From the NCBI GenBank assembly GCA_030599175.1, contig JAUVON010000028.1, positions 1-16,411 on the forward strand: a stretch of 16,411 bases of DNA, in the 5' to 3' direction. Below, piece after piece: positions 1 to 6,646 of this stretch. Each line of letters begins with the position of its first letter. Position 1 is the first letter of the stretch. The notes under the pieces are model-generated. The model was given only the letters and a program-made list of their open reading frames with translations, did no database searches and was not told where the DNA came from. This DNA comes from Desulfobulbaceae bacterium (GTDB lineage: Bacteria > Desulfobacterota > Desulfobulbia > Desulfobulbales > Desulfocapsaceae). A program made the translations under genes and the position numbers.

Positions 1-87
1 ATCAAATCAGATTATATTGAAACTTGCCGGTGGTGCCGGGAGATCTCAAAGACCACCGTCACCACCCAATACAAGGCGATAGTCTAA
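1..87 (+). CDS. 3' end of an unidentified upstream gene (partial)
   Basis: Frame 1 is open from the left edge and ends at TAA (85-87), giving 28 residues ending TTVTTQYKAIV. The tail contains a Cys-x2-Cys pair (TCRWCREI) and has a natural-looking mix of residues. Frame 2 is also open to a stop near 80-82, but its translation is Pro/Arg-rich and reads like a non-coding frame, so frame 1 is preferred. The product cannot be identified from so short a tail. If real, this gene is upstream of the ELM1/glycosyltransferase pair on the same strand, with a gap of 169 bp in which no confident gene was found. Confidence 0.4.
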   Translation: MKSDYIETCRWCREISKTTVTTQYKAIV

Positions 88-256
88 ATTCCAATCGTAC
101 ATTAGTGCCTTACTCCGGAACTTCTGCAATAGAAACCAAGAAATCGAGGAAGGTCGTTGAAAATTATATGGTTGAATATAATTTCATGGCACTTATCCAA
201 GCATTCTATAATTCCAATTTATTCGGGTTATTTCCTGACATAACAGCTCGTCGTCA

Positions 257-1219
257 ATGAAAACATCAAGACAAAGCCCAATTCATATCATTTGCTTTCT
301 TGATGGCAGTCCCGGACATGAAAAACAGACTCTAGGCATTATCAGGGCACTGGAAAAAAGAGTTAATGTAAAGACTACTAAAATCAACGTCGCCCGCCGC
401 TCTTTTTGGCAAAGATTTTTAGGAATAGTCAGGCTGAATCTGCCGATATCCACTACCAGCGATATGAAGATTGTAAAGCCGGATCTTATCATTGGAACCG
501 GCAGTCGAACCCATTTGTCGATTCTGCACTACAAAAAAAAATTCAATATCCCTGCTGTAACATGTATGGCTCCGGACCCTGTTATCCGATTTCGATTTGA
601 TATCTGTTTTGTTCCTGTCCATGATGGTCTTGAGCAGAAAGGAAATATAATACTTACAGTAGGCCCGCCAAATTGTTCGATAGACAAAAAGCAGCATAGA
701 AAAGATTGTGGATTAATACTGGTCGGGGGGATTGATAGAAAAAGTCATAGATGGAACAGTTCGGAACTAATATTAAAAACAGAAAATATTGTTAAAAGGA
801 AACCTGAAACTCAATGGTTGATATCTTCTTCACCAAGGACTCCTGATGATATGGTTTTATTGCTGGAAGAGATATCCCGCCGCTATTTTAATGTCACCTT
901 TTATAATTTTAAGGACACTGAACCTGGATGGGTCGAGCAACAGTATGATATTTCGACAACTGTATGGGTTACAGCTGACTCCGTTTCAATGATATTTGAA
1001 GCGCTGACAGCCGGTTGCAAAGTCGGAGTACTTCCTGTTGACTGGAAAAAACAGACCAATAAATTTCTGCAGGGTATAACATACCTGGAGGAAAGGGGAT
1101 TTATTCTACCTTACGAGAGATGGTTTAATCAGAATGGTACATGGATTGACCATGACAATCTTAATGAGGCACAGAGATGTGCTGATACTATATTGAAACG
1201 ATGGTGGCCGACAAACTGA
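257..1219 (+). CDS. Mitochondrial fission ELM1 family protein (DUF1022-type, GT-B-like)
   Basis: The 320-aa protein matches the ELM1/DUF1022 family, named after a plant protein but widespread in Gram-negative bacteria, often near LPS genes; its biochemical role there is not established. Visible family motifs are LDGSPGHEKQ (residues 15-24, the family DGxPGHxxQ), GTGSRTH (80-86), the APDP and VPVHDGL segments (105-125), and VTADSVSMIFEA (238-249), a nucleotide-sugar-binding-like loop typical of GT-B folds. The length is normal for the family. There is no signal peptide. The ATG at 257 has no clear Shine-Dalgarno and forms ATGA with the stop of a short upstream reading frame. The 3' end overlaps the next glycosyltransferase gene by 19 bp, so the two are almost certainly co-transcribed. 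A role in envelope glycan synthesis is inferred from that neighbour. Confidence 0.85.
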   Translation: MKTSRQSPIHIICFLDGSPGHEKQTLGIIRALEKRVNVKTTKINVARRSFWQRFLGIVRLNLPISTTSDMKIVKPDLIIGTGSRTHLSILHYKKKFNIPAVTCMAPDPVIRFRFDICFVPVHDGLEQKGNIILTVGPPNCSIDKKQHRKDCGLILVGGIDRKSHRWNSSELILKTENIVKRKPETQWLISSSPRTPDDMVLLLEEISRRYFNVTFYNFKDTEPGWVEQQYDISTTVWVTADSVSMIFEALTAGCKVGVLPVDWKKQTNKFLQGITYLEERGFILPYERWFNQNGTWIDHDNLNEAQRCADTILKRWWPTN

Positions 1220-3507
1220 CAGTAGTACAGGTACTGCCCGAACTTGACGAGGGTGGTGTTGAAGGAGAAACAGTAGATCTCGCCGTTTATCTGGCGGGTA
1301 TTGGCTATAAATCTATTGTTATCTCAGGTGGTGGACGTCTGGTCCCGCTCCTCGAAGAGAGTGGGGTTATGCATATTCATTGGCCATATATTGGAGAGAA
1401 GTCTGTTCGCTGTCTCCAGTATGTTTCAAAACTCAGGCGTTTTCTCTGTGAGGAGAAAGTTGATATTCTACATCTGCGATCCCGCCTACCTGCCTGGATA
1501 GGTTATTTAGCCTGGAACCTCATGCCTGAGAATGCAAGGCCCAGCTTGATAACCACCTTTCACGGATTCTACTCGGTAAACGCCTATTCAGCCATTATGA
1601 CGAAAGGAGAGAGGGTAGCCGCAGTCTCTGAAACCATAAAAGAGCACATTTTAGAGAACTATAACGTTGACGAAAAAAGAATTGATCTGATTCATGGCGG
1701 GTTTGACAGCAAAGTATTTTCACCAGAAAATGTAACTGAAGATCGTATCAGTTCTCTACGTAATAAATTGAACCTCTCTTATCAAAACCGCCCGGTTATA
1801 ATCCTTCCCGGCAGGTTGACACAATGGAAGGGACAGGATCTGTTTATTGAGAGTCTCGCTCTTATCAAACATCTCGATTTTATAGCACTTTGCATAGGCG
1901 ATACAGAAGAAAACCCTTCCTATAGCAGAAAGTTGCGGGAGAAGATTAAGCATCATGGTTTGACAGAACAGGTTAAACTCGCAGGGCACTGCAGTGATAT
2001 GCCTGCTGTCTTTATGCTGGCGGATGTAGTGGTTTCGGCCAGTTCCACTCAACCCGAAGCATTTGGGAAGGTGGCTATAGAGGCAATGGCCATGGAAACA
2101 CCGGTTATAGCGACAGCACACGGTGGCAGCCTGGAAACAATTTTGCCGGGGGAAACCGGTTGGCTGGTACCCCCACTTGATCCGGAAAAACTTGCGGCTG
2201 CTGTTGAGGAGGCAATATCTGATCCCGAGAAGGTGAAAAGGTTTGGGCTGCAGGGGAAAAAGTGGGTGAATGAACACTTCACTGCTTTAAGTATGTGTAG
2301 GAAAACTGTTCAACTTTACCATGATATTTATAGTAGCAAGTTGTCTCGCACAAAGTCGAGATCTTTGACAGTTATGCAATTGCTGCCTGAACTGGAGAGT
2401 GGAGGAGTTGAGAGGGGTACGCTTGAGATGGGACGGCATCTGGTGATAAAGGGCCATCGATCAATAGTTGTTTCTGCAGGTGGCAGACTTGTTGATCAGC
2501 TGGAGAAGGATGGGAGTAAGCATATCAACAAAAAGATTGGTTCGAAAAGTCCGGCTGCACTCTTACATATTTTGCCACTCAGGCGGCTCATGAAAAAAGA
2601 GAAGGTGGATATTCTTCATCTTCGTTCAAGAATGCCCGCATGGATAGGATATATTGCCTGGAAAAGTATCCCCAGAAAACATCGGCCGGTACTTATAACG
2701 ACTTTTCATGGTTTCTATTCTGTTAATGCATACAGTGCAATAATGGCAAAAGGAGAGGGTGTTATTGCCATTTCAAAGAGCATTAAAAAACATATTATCG
2801 AAAATTATGATCGAAAAACTACTATTAAACTAATTTTTCGGGGTGTTGATACCGATTATTTTGATTCCGAGAAGATTGAATCATCTCGAAAGCAAAAATT
2901 AGCAAAAATATGGAAACTTGATGAGGGAAGAAAAGTTCTTATGTTACCCGGACGATTGACAGAGTGGAAGGGGCAGGAGTTATTTCTAAAAAGCCTGCTC
3001 CTTGTTAATAAATCTGATTTAGTTGCTGTTCTTGTTGGGGATACTTTGGATAATCCCGGGTATACAGCTGAACTCGAAGAACTTATAGAAAAAAATGCTT
3101 TAACTGGAATTGCAAGTCTTGTAGGGCATTGCAGTGATATGCCGGCAGCTTTTATGCTGGCCGATATTGTTTTATCCACATCTTCTCTGGAACCGGAAGC
3201 CTTCGGTAGAACCACTGTTGAAGCAATGGCAATGGGAAAACCTGTGATTGCAACAGCTCACGGTGGGAGTCTTGAAACTGTAGTAGATGGCGAAAATGGA
3301 TGGTTAGTCACCCCCTCAGATGAAAAACAATTAGCCAAAGCCATTAAGATAGCTTTGGCGATGGATAAGAGTGAGTTGGATCGCATGGGGGAAAAAGGAA
3401 AAGCGAGGGTTATAAAGAAATTTACAGCCCAGGCTATGTGTGAACAGACAGAAGCGTATTATCGTGAGATTTTAGCGGCGACCGGTAATCGCACTGTTTG
3501 TAATTGA
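1201..3507 (+). CDS. Tandem-duplicated GT4 glycosyltransferase, two fused copies
   Basis: One uninterrupted 768-aa frame encodes two complete GT4 (GT-B fold) glycosyltransferases, residues about 1-380 and 384-768, in direct repeat. Both copies carry LRSR-PAWIGY (92-102 and 474-484), TTFHGFYSVNAYSAIM (118-133 and 500-515), LPGRLT-WKGQ (202-212 and 582-592, with the donor-binding R205/K210 and R585/K590), GHCSDMP, and the EX7E motif (E286/E294 and E666/E674), followed by PVIATAHGGSLET. A normal family member is about 370-400 aa, so this is a fusion of paralogues. The second copy has the canonical acceptor-loop sequence GGVERGT (401-407) while the first reads GGVEGET (18-24). No signal peptide or membrane segment is evident; it presumably acts at the cytoplasmic face on LPS or another glycan. 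The ATG at 1201 lies inside the preceding gene, suggesting translational coupling. Donor and acceptor sugars cannot be told from sequence. Confidence 0.92.
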   Translation: MVADKLTVVQVLPELDEGGVEGETVDLAVYLAGIGYKSIVISGGGRLVPLLEESGVMHIHWPYIGEKSVRCLQYVSKLRRFLCEEKVDILHLRSRLPAWIGYLAWNLMPENARPSLITTFHGFYSVNAYSAIMTKGERVAAVSETIKEHILENYNVDEKRIDLIHGGFDSKVFSPENVTEDRISSLRNKLNLSYQNRPVIILPGRLTQWKGQDLFIESLALIKHLDFIALCIGDTEENPSYSRKLREKIKHHGLTEQVKLAGHCSDMPAVFMLADVVVSASSTQPEAFGKVAIEAMAMETPVIATAHGGSLETILPGETGWLVPPLDPEKLAAAVEEAISDPEKVKRFGLQGKKWVNEHFTALSMCRKTVQLYHDIYSSKLSRTKSRSLTVMQLLPELESGGVERGTLEMGRHLVIKGHRSIVVSAGGRLVDQLEKDGSKHINKKIGSKSPAALLHILPLRRLMKKEKVDILHLRSRMPAWIGYIAWKSIPRKHRPVLITTFHGFYSVNAYSAIMAKGEGVIAISKSIKKHIIENYDRKTTIKLIFRGVDTDYFDSEKIESSRKQKLAKIWKLDEGRKVLMLPGRLTEWKGQELFLKSLLLVNKSDLVAVLVGDTLDNPGYTAELEELIEKNALTGIASLVGHCSDMPAAFMLADIVLSTSSLEPEAFGRTTVEAMAMGKPVIATAHGGSLETVVDGENGWLVTPSDEKQLAKAIKIALAMDKSELDRMGEKGKARVIKKFTAQAMCEQTEAYYREILAATGNRTVCN

Positions 3508-3571
3508 TTTTGGGCGATATAGGGCGTCTATAACTTCTTTTCATCCTGATTGTAACTGCTTGTTTTGGGAA

Positions 3572-3760
3572 TCATGAATTTTCCTGGCTGAAATGGCTGT
3601 TCAAAAATTCACATTCCTGTGGTGATAGATCATATTTGAGTTCGACCTGCTGAAGTAACTGCCATCGATTTTTTTCCTGGGATTCGAGTAGCAGCTCCGA
3701 GAATTCCTTAATGGCTTTTTTCATTTTATCTCCCGGGGGATTTATTGAATACTGACCCAT
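3572..3760 (-). CDS. Small hypothetical protein, 62 aa
   Basis: I do not recognise this protein. It is a hydrophilic, mostly helical-looking polypeptide, with a run of alternating hydrophobic and charged residues (AIKEFSELLLESQEKNRW) and then YDLSPQECEFLNSHF. It has no membrane segment or signal peptide. The ATG at 3760 is preceded on the minus strand by AGGAGA about 8 nt upstream, a good ribosome-binding site. A second possible start, Met13 (MKKAIKEF), has GGGAG just upstream and would give a 50-aa product. It stands alone between genes on the opposite strand. The good ribosome-binding site supports a real gene; nothing shows what it does. Confidence 0.6.
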   Translation of the reverse strand: MGQYSINPPGDKMKKAIKEFSELLLESQEKNRWQLLQQVELKYDLSPQECEFLNSHFSQENS

Positions 3761-3918
3761 TTACTCATTCTCCTGTCGTTTGCATGGTAGTTAGTTAAAC
3801 TGGGTGGGGACAGAACGCGGTGTTTTTCATCGTCATACTAACAGTAGGTTATAAAACCGGATTTGTCATTATCAATGTGATTAATAAGTAATACGTGACT
3901 GAGCTGCTGGAGAGATCC

Positions 3919-3948
3919 TTGACGAGTAGACCTGGAATTTGATAAAAT
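3919..3948 (+). promoter_or_regulatory. Predicted sigma-70-type promoter for yqgE
   Basis: A -35 box TTGACG (3919-3924) and a -10 box TAAAAT (3943-3948, five of six consensus bases) are separated by 18 bp. They lie about 40 bp upstream of the yqgE ATG at 3989. A purine-rich Shine-Dalgarno (GCGGAG) ends 8 nt before that ATG. This is a consensus match by eye only. Confidence 0.5.
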
Positions 3949-3988
3949 AGAAGTGCAGGGAAGATAAATTTCAAGCGGAGTTTTTAAC

Positions 3989-4564
3989 ATGGAAGACCAT
4001 GCACCTTCTTCAATAGACTCATTGGTGGGTACTTTTCTTATTTCGACTCCTCAAATGCCGGATCCCAGGTTCGAGGAGCATGTAATTTACATCTGTGCCC
4101 ATAGCAGTGAAGGAGCGATGGGGGTGGCAATAAATCGGCCTCATGGGGTATTCACTCTACCGGAAATACTCAAAGGAGGGAATTTGCCTGTTCCGGATAT
4201 TGAGCTACCACCTGTATATATTGGTGGTCCTGTCGAACTGGAATCAGCGTTTATCCTTTTTATGTCTGATTATGTTGCCGAACACAAACTTGAGGTTAGT
4301 CAAACTGTTTCTTTAACAAGAGAAACAAAGGTGCTGGAAGATATAGCCAAAGCGAGAGGCCCCGAGCATTATTTGTTTATTCTTGGATATACCGGATGGG
4401 GTCCTGGGCAGTTAGAGAATGAGCTTGTAGCAAATGGGTGGCTGACTGTGCCTGCTGATGATAATATTATATTTAATATAGACGACAAGGTAAAATGGCG
4501 GGCAGCTGCTCTGCAGTTAGGTATCGATATTGCGGTTTATGAAGATGTAATTGGTTATGCCTGA
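3989..4564 (+). CDS. yqgE: YqgE/AlgH family protein
   Basis: The 191-aa protein matches the YqgE/AlgH (DUF179) family end to end. Visible signatures are the start LVGTFLISTPQMPDPRFEE (residues 13-31), HSSEGAMGVAINRP, the PPVYIGGPVE segment, FILGYTGWGPGQLENEL, and the C-terminal WRAAALQLGID. The length is typical (about 185-190 aa). Some homologues were linked to alginate regulation in Pseudomonas, but the general function is unknown; it is a soluble cytoplasmic fold. In many proteobacteria the gene sits next to yqgF/ruvX; that partner is absent here. The gene has its own promoter-like sequence and a good ribosome-binding site. Its TGA stop (4562-4564) shares its last two bases with the first two bases of a 127-bp palindromic repeat, so the extreme C-terminus may have been set by insertion of that repeat. 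Confidence 0.93.
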   Translation: MEDHAPSSIDSLVGTFLISTPQMPDPRFEEHVIYICAHSSEGAMGVAINRPHGVFTLPEILKGGNLPVPDIELPPVYIGGPVELESAFILFMSDYVAEHKLEVSQTVSLTRETKVLEDIAKARGPEHYLFILGYTGWGPGQLENELVANGWLTVPADDNIIFNIDDKVKWRAAALQLGIDIAVYEDVIGYA

Positions 4565-4689
4565 TGGCGTCGTAAAAACTCTTCATCTACTTCGTTGTTG
4601 CAAATTTTCTATCATTTCGACGTACCTCAGTACGCCGAAATGATAGAAAATTTACACGCCTCGTATATGAAGCTTTTTACTTAGCCATC
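4563..4689. repeat. 127-bp nested palindromic repeat (REP/MITE-like)
   Basis: The element has ends GATGGC (4563-4568) and GCCATC (4684-4689) and is nearly symmetric throughout. Outer arms share GTAAAAA, CTTCAT and TAC blocks in inverted order. The core is a perfect 18-bp inverted repeat, AAATTTTCTATCATTTCG (4602-4619) against its complement (4636-4653), capped by CGTAC-CTCA-GTACG (4621-4634). It encodes nothing, and no transposase is in the window. Dispersed palindromes with TCGTAAAAA and CTTCGTTGTTGC blocks are, to my recollection, common in deltaproteobacterial genomes, which fits a mobilised non-autonomous element. As RNA it would form a very stable hairpin and could act as a terminator or mRNA stabiliser for yqgE. 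Confidence 0.85.
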
Positions 4690-4828
4690 TAAACCCGACA
4701 AGCCGGAAAACTTTTTAGTTACACTGGATAAGTGCCTTGATGCTGGTATTAACCACTTAAGATAAATAACACTTTATATTTTCTTGTTTTTATTACAGCT
4801 TTTATGGAGTAATGCACTAATTTTAAGG

Positions 4829-4848
4829 TTTTTACGAGTTTATCATGC
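4829..4848. repeat. 20-bp inverted repeat, left copy
   Basis: Positions 4829-4848 are the exact reverse complement of 6568-6587 (GCATGATAAACTCGTAAAAA as read at the right copy). The pair brackets the ykgJ-type gene, rlmH and rsmJ. The CTCGTAAAAA core resembles the GTCGTAAAAA near the end of the palindrome at 4563-4689, suggesting both belong to one repeat family. The stretch 4690-4828 between the two repeats is AT-rich and shows no gene or confident promoter. Confidence 0.75.
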
Positions 4849-4886
4849 CTGATATTACATAAAAGATAGCACTGGGGAGAAAATTA

Positions 4887-5285
4887 GTGGTAGATGTATC
4901 AGATATTTTTTCATGTACAAGGTGTGGGTACTGCTGCCGTGGCGAGACCACTGTGTCTCTTGATGAAACAGATCAGGCGAGAATGATAACATCCCTTGAT
5001 ATGCATAAAAGGGATGTACGTGAACAGTATTGGCGTATTTCCGGCAACAGTGTTCAAATGAAGATTGTAGACGGCCATTGTATCTTTTATGACGATGGCT
5101 GCTCTGTTCATGATGGCAGACCCTGGCGTTGTGCTCAATGGCCACTGCATCCTTCCATCTTAGATGATAAAGATAATTTTTTGACAATTTCTGAATCTTG
5201 TCCCGGTATAAAAAAAGAGGTAGGCTATGAAAGGTTCTGTGAGGTACTGTCGAAGATAATGCAGGGCAGTGTAGTCAACTGTTAA
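4887..5285 (+). CDS. YkgJ-type cysteine-cluster protein
   Basis: The 132-aa protein has the pattern of the YkgJ (zinc or iron-chelating, CxxCxxCC) family: C10-x2-C13-x2-C16-C17 near the N-terminus, then C65, C72 and C82 in the context HCIFYDDGCSVHDGRPWRC, and C105 in SESCPG. These cysteines probably bind a metal or Fe-S cluster; the physiological role of the family is not established. The start is GTG at 4887: GGGGAG lies 7 nt upstream, and an in-frame stop at 4860-4862 leaves no better upstream start. It ends 25 bp before rlmH on the same strand, so the two probably form one transcript. It is soluble, without signal peptide or membrane segment. Confidence 0.85.
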   Translation: MVDVSDIFSCTRCGYCCRGETTVSLDETDQARMITSLDMHKRDVREQYWRISGNSVQMKIVDGHCIFYDDGCSVHDGRPWRCAQWPLHPSILDDKDNFLTISESCPGIKKEVGYERFCEVLSKIMQGSVVNC

Positions 5286-5310
5286 ACATAACCCGGCAGA
5301 CTTATAAAGC

Positions 5311-5775
5311 ATGAAACATGAACTGTTGTTTCTAGGCAGAACAAAAGATGGTTTTGTTGCGGAAGGAATAAAAACATATTCATCACGGTTGAAACATTAC
5401 ACCAATTTCACAATTTCTCTCCTGAAAGAGAAAAAAAAGGGTCATCGTGCTAAATCTCTTAAGGATGGTCAGGGGGCTCTTCTTCTGAAAGCTGTTCCCA
5501 CCGGAGCATTCACCGTTGCCCTTGACTCAAAGGGCAGCCAATTCAGTTCTGAATCATTTGCCAGGAAAATTGAAGAATGGGAGCTGCGCGGTATCAGGCA
5601 GGTAAATTATCTGATCGGTGGCCCCGATGGTCTTTCCAGTGATGTAACCGGATCGGCTGACCTGCTCCTTTCTCTTTCGAAAATGACATTTACCCACGAT
5701 ATGGTTCGGTTGTTCCTGGTTGAACAACTCTATCGGGCATATACTATTAAGGCCGGAGAGAGATATCATAAATAG
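5311..5775 (+). CDS. rlmH: 23S rRNA pseudouridine-1915 N3-methyltransferase RlmH
   Basis: RlmH (SPOUT superfamily) transfers a methyl group from S-adenosylmethionine to N3 of pseudouridine 1915 in helix 69 of 23S rRNA, acting on assembled 70S ribosomes. The 154-aa length equals the family norm (about 155). Visible motifs are ALDSKG (residues 70-75), the SAM-binding knot loop LIGGPDGLS (101-109), and the C-terminal block SLSKMTFTHDMVRL followed by EQLYRAYTI and the terminal YHK, the family's hallmark. It follows the cysteine-cluster gene by 25 bp. No strong Shine-Dalgarno is seen before the ATG. The last 10 bp overlap the end of the convergent rsmJ gene, so no terminator fits between them. Confidence 0.95.
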   Translation: MKHELLFLGRTKDGFVAEGIKTYSSRLKHYTNFTISLLKEKKKGHRAKSLKDGQGALLLKAVPTGAFTVALDSKGSQFSSESFARKIEEWELRGIRQVNYLIGGPDGLSSDVTGSADLLLSLSKMTFTHDMVRLFLVEQLYRAYTIKAGERYHK

Positions 5776-6545
5776 ATATCAAAACGGCTGTTCTTCATTT
5801 TTACAACATATGAAGGAGGAGGACCGGGAACCTCTTCTGCTCCTTTGGGCCGTTTGATAACAACCCGATTTTCTGCGGCGGCCAGTGCAACCTCTAATAA
5901 TTGATCACAATCTTCATCACCTCCCACCAACGCTCTGATGACTCTCATCTCCTGTTTGTTCAGTGCTGACTTTGTGCGGTGTGGGTACATGGGATCTAAA
6001 TAAATTGTATGAAATATTTTACTGGTTTGCTGCAAAAAGATTAATGAATCTTCAACCTGGAGATCCATTCTGTCGGCAACAATCTTTTTTGTTCCTGGTT
6101 CCCTGGCTGCACGAGCAAGACCATCTTCAAGAAGAGCGTGGAGTATAGGGGAACGTTCCCCCATTGACACTTTGCATCCCAGGCAGGCCAGTACAAAACC
6201 ATCCGTTCCAAGACCGGCAGTAGCATCGAAAACGGAAGGGCGGAAACCTGATTTAATCCCAATAGCTTTGGCCAGAGGCTGTTTGATAGTCAGATTTCTG
6301 GAGTGCCTGTAGCCATTTTTCCCTTTTACAAAATCTACGAACAGGAGAGATCTCATTTGGCCAGTATCGGCAAATTGTACTAATTGTAAACCAATAGAGG
6401 TATATGCTAAAATATAACTCAAGTCTGCTTTGCCAATCGATGGTTGGAAGGGAAGATTCAATTTGTCTGCCAGAGACTTTGCCTGGTGGAGTTGGGTTGA
6501 TGAATTTATTGTTGATGAAACAGAAATTGGCAATGATTTTTTCAT
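5766..6545 (-). CDS. rsmJ: 16S rRNA (guanine-1516-N2)-methyltransferase RsmJ
   Basis: RsmJ is a SAM-dependent Rossmann-fold enzyme that makes m2G1516 in 16S rRNA. The 259-aa protein shows the SAM-binding motif VFDATAGLGTDGFVLA (residues 105-120), ERSPILHALLEDGL (130-143), the catalytic LDPMYPHR (183-190) and VVIKRP (228-233), all typical of this family. The N-terminal region (FVDF, then KQPLAKAIGIK) is also family-like. The length fits (about 250 aa in E. coli). The ATG at 6545 is the first start in the open frame, since the preceding codon is TAG; it lacks a recognisable Shine-Dalgarno. It converges on rlmH with a 10-bp overlap, placing two rRNA methyltransferases tail to tail. Confidence 0.93.
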   Translation of the reverse strand: MKKSLPISVSSTINSSTQLHQAKSLADKLNLPFQPSIGKADLSYILAYTSIGLQLVQFADTGQMRSLLFVDFVKGKNGYRHSRNLTIKQPLAKAIGIKSGFRPSVFDATAGLGTDGFVLACLGCKVSMGERSPILHALLEDGLARAAREPGTKKIVADRMDLQVEDSLIFLQQTSKIFHTIYLDPMYPHRTKSALNKQEMRVIRALVGGDEDCDQLLEVALAAAENRVVIKRPKGAEEVPGPPPSYVVKMKNSRFDIYL

Positions 6546-6567
6546 CTATTTTTCATATGTTGTTATT

Positions 6568-6587
6568 GCATGATAAACTCGTAAAAA
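6568..6587. repeat. 20-bp inverted repeat, right copy
   Basis: GCATGATAAACTCGTAAAAA is the perfect reverse complement of positions 4829-4848. It lies in the short region between the divergent rsmJ and kdsB genes. The pair spans 1759 bp from outer end to outer end. Confidence 0.75.
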
Positions 6588-6646
6588 GGTCACTCCCCTT
6601 TCCTCCCAAATTACACATGACTTTCATATAAACAAGTAGAAATATT

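Noticed and set aside
24..260. 78-aa frame starting with TTG
   Set aside because: It has no good ribosome-binding site, its first part overlaps a likelier frame-1 gene tail, and its composition is unconvincing. Only its last 30 codons are mentioned as a possible coupling leader.
1756..2277. 173-aa minus-strand frame
   Set aside because: It is a shadow of the GT4 gene, rich in Cys, His and Arg, with no family motif.
3508..3571. Possible terminator TATAG-GGCGT-CTATA after the GT4 gene
   Set aside because: The stem is only 5 bp, AT-rich, and lacks a proper T-run.
4690..4886. CRISPR, tRNA or riboswitch in the AT-rich gap before the ykgJ-type gene
   Set aside because: No regular repeats, cloverleaf or known aptamer pattern is visible; only the 20-bp inverted repeat stands out.
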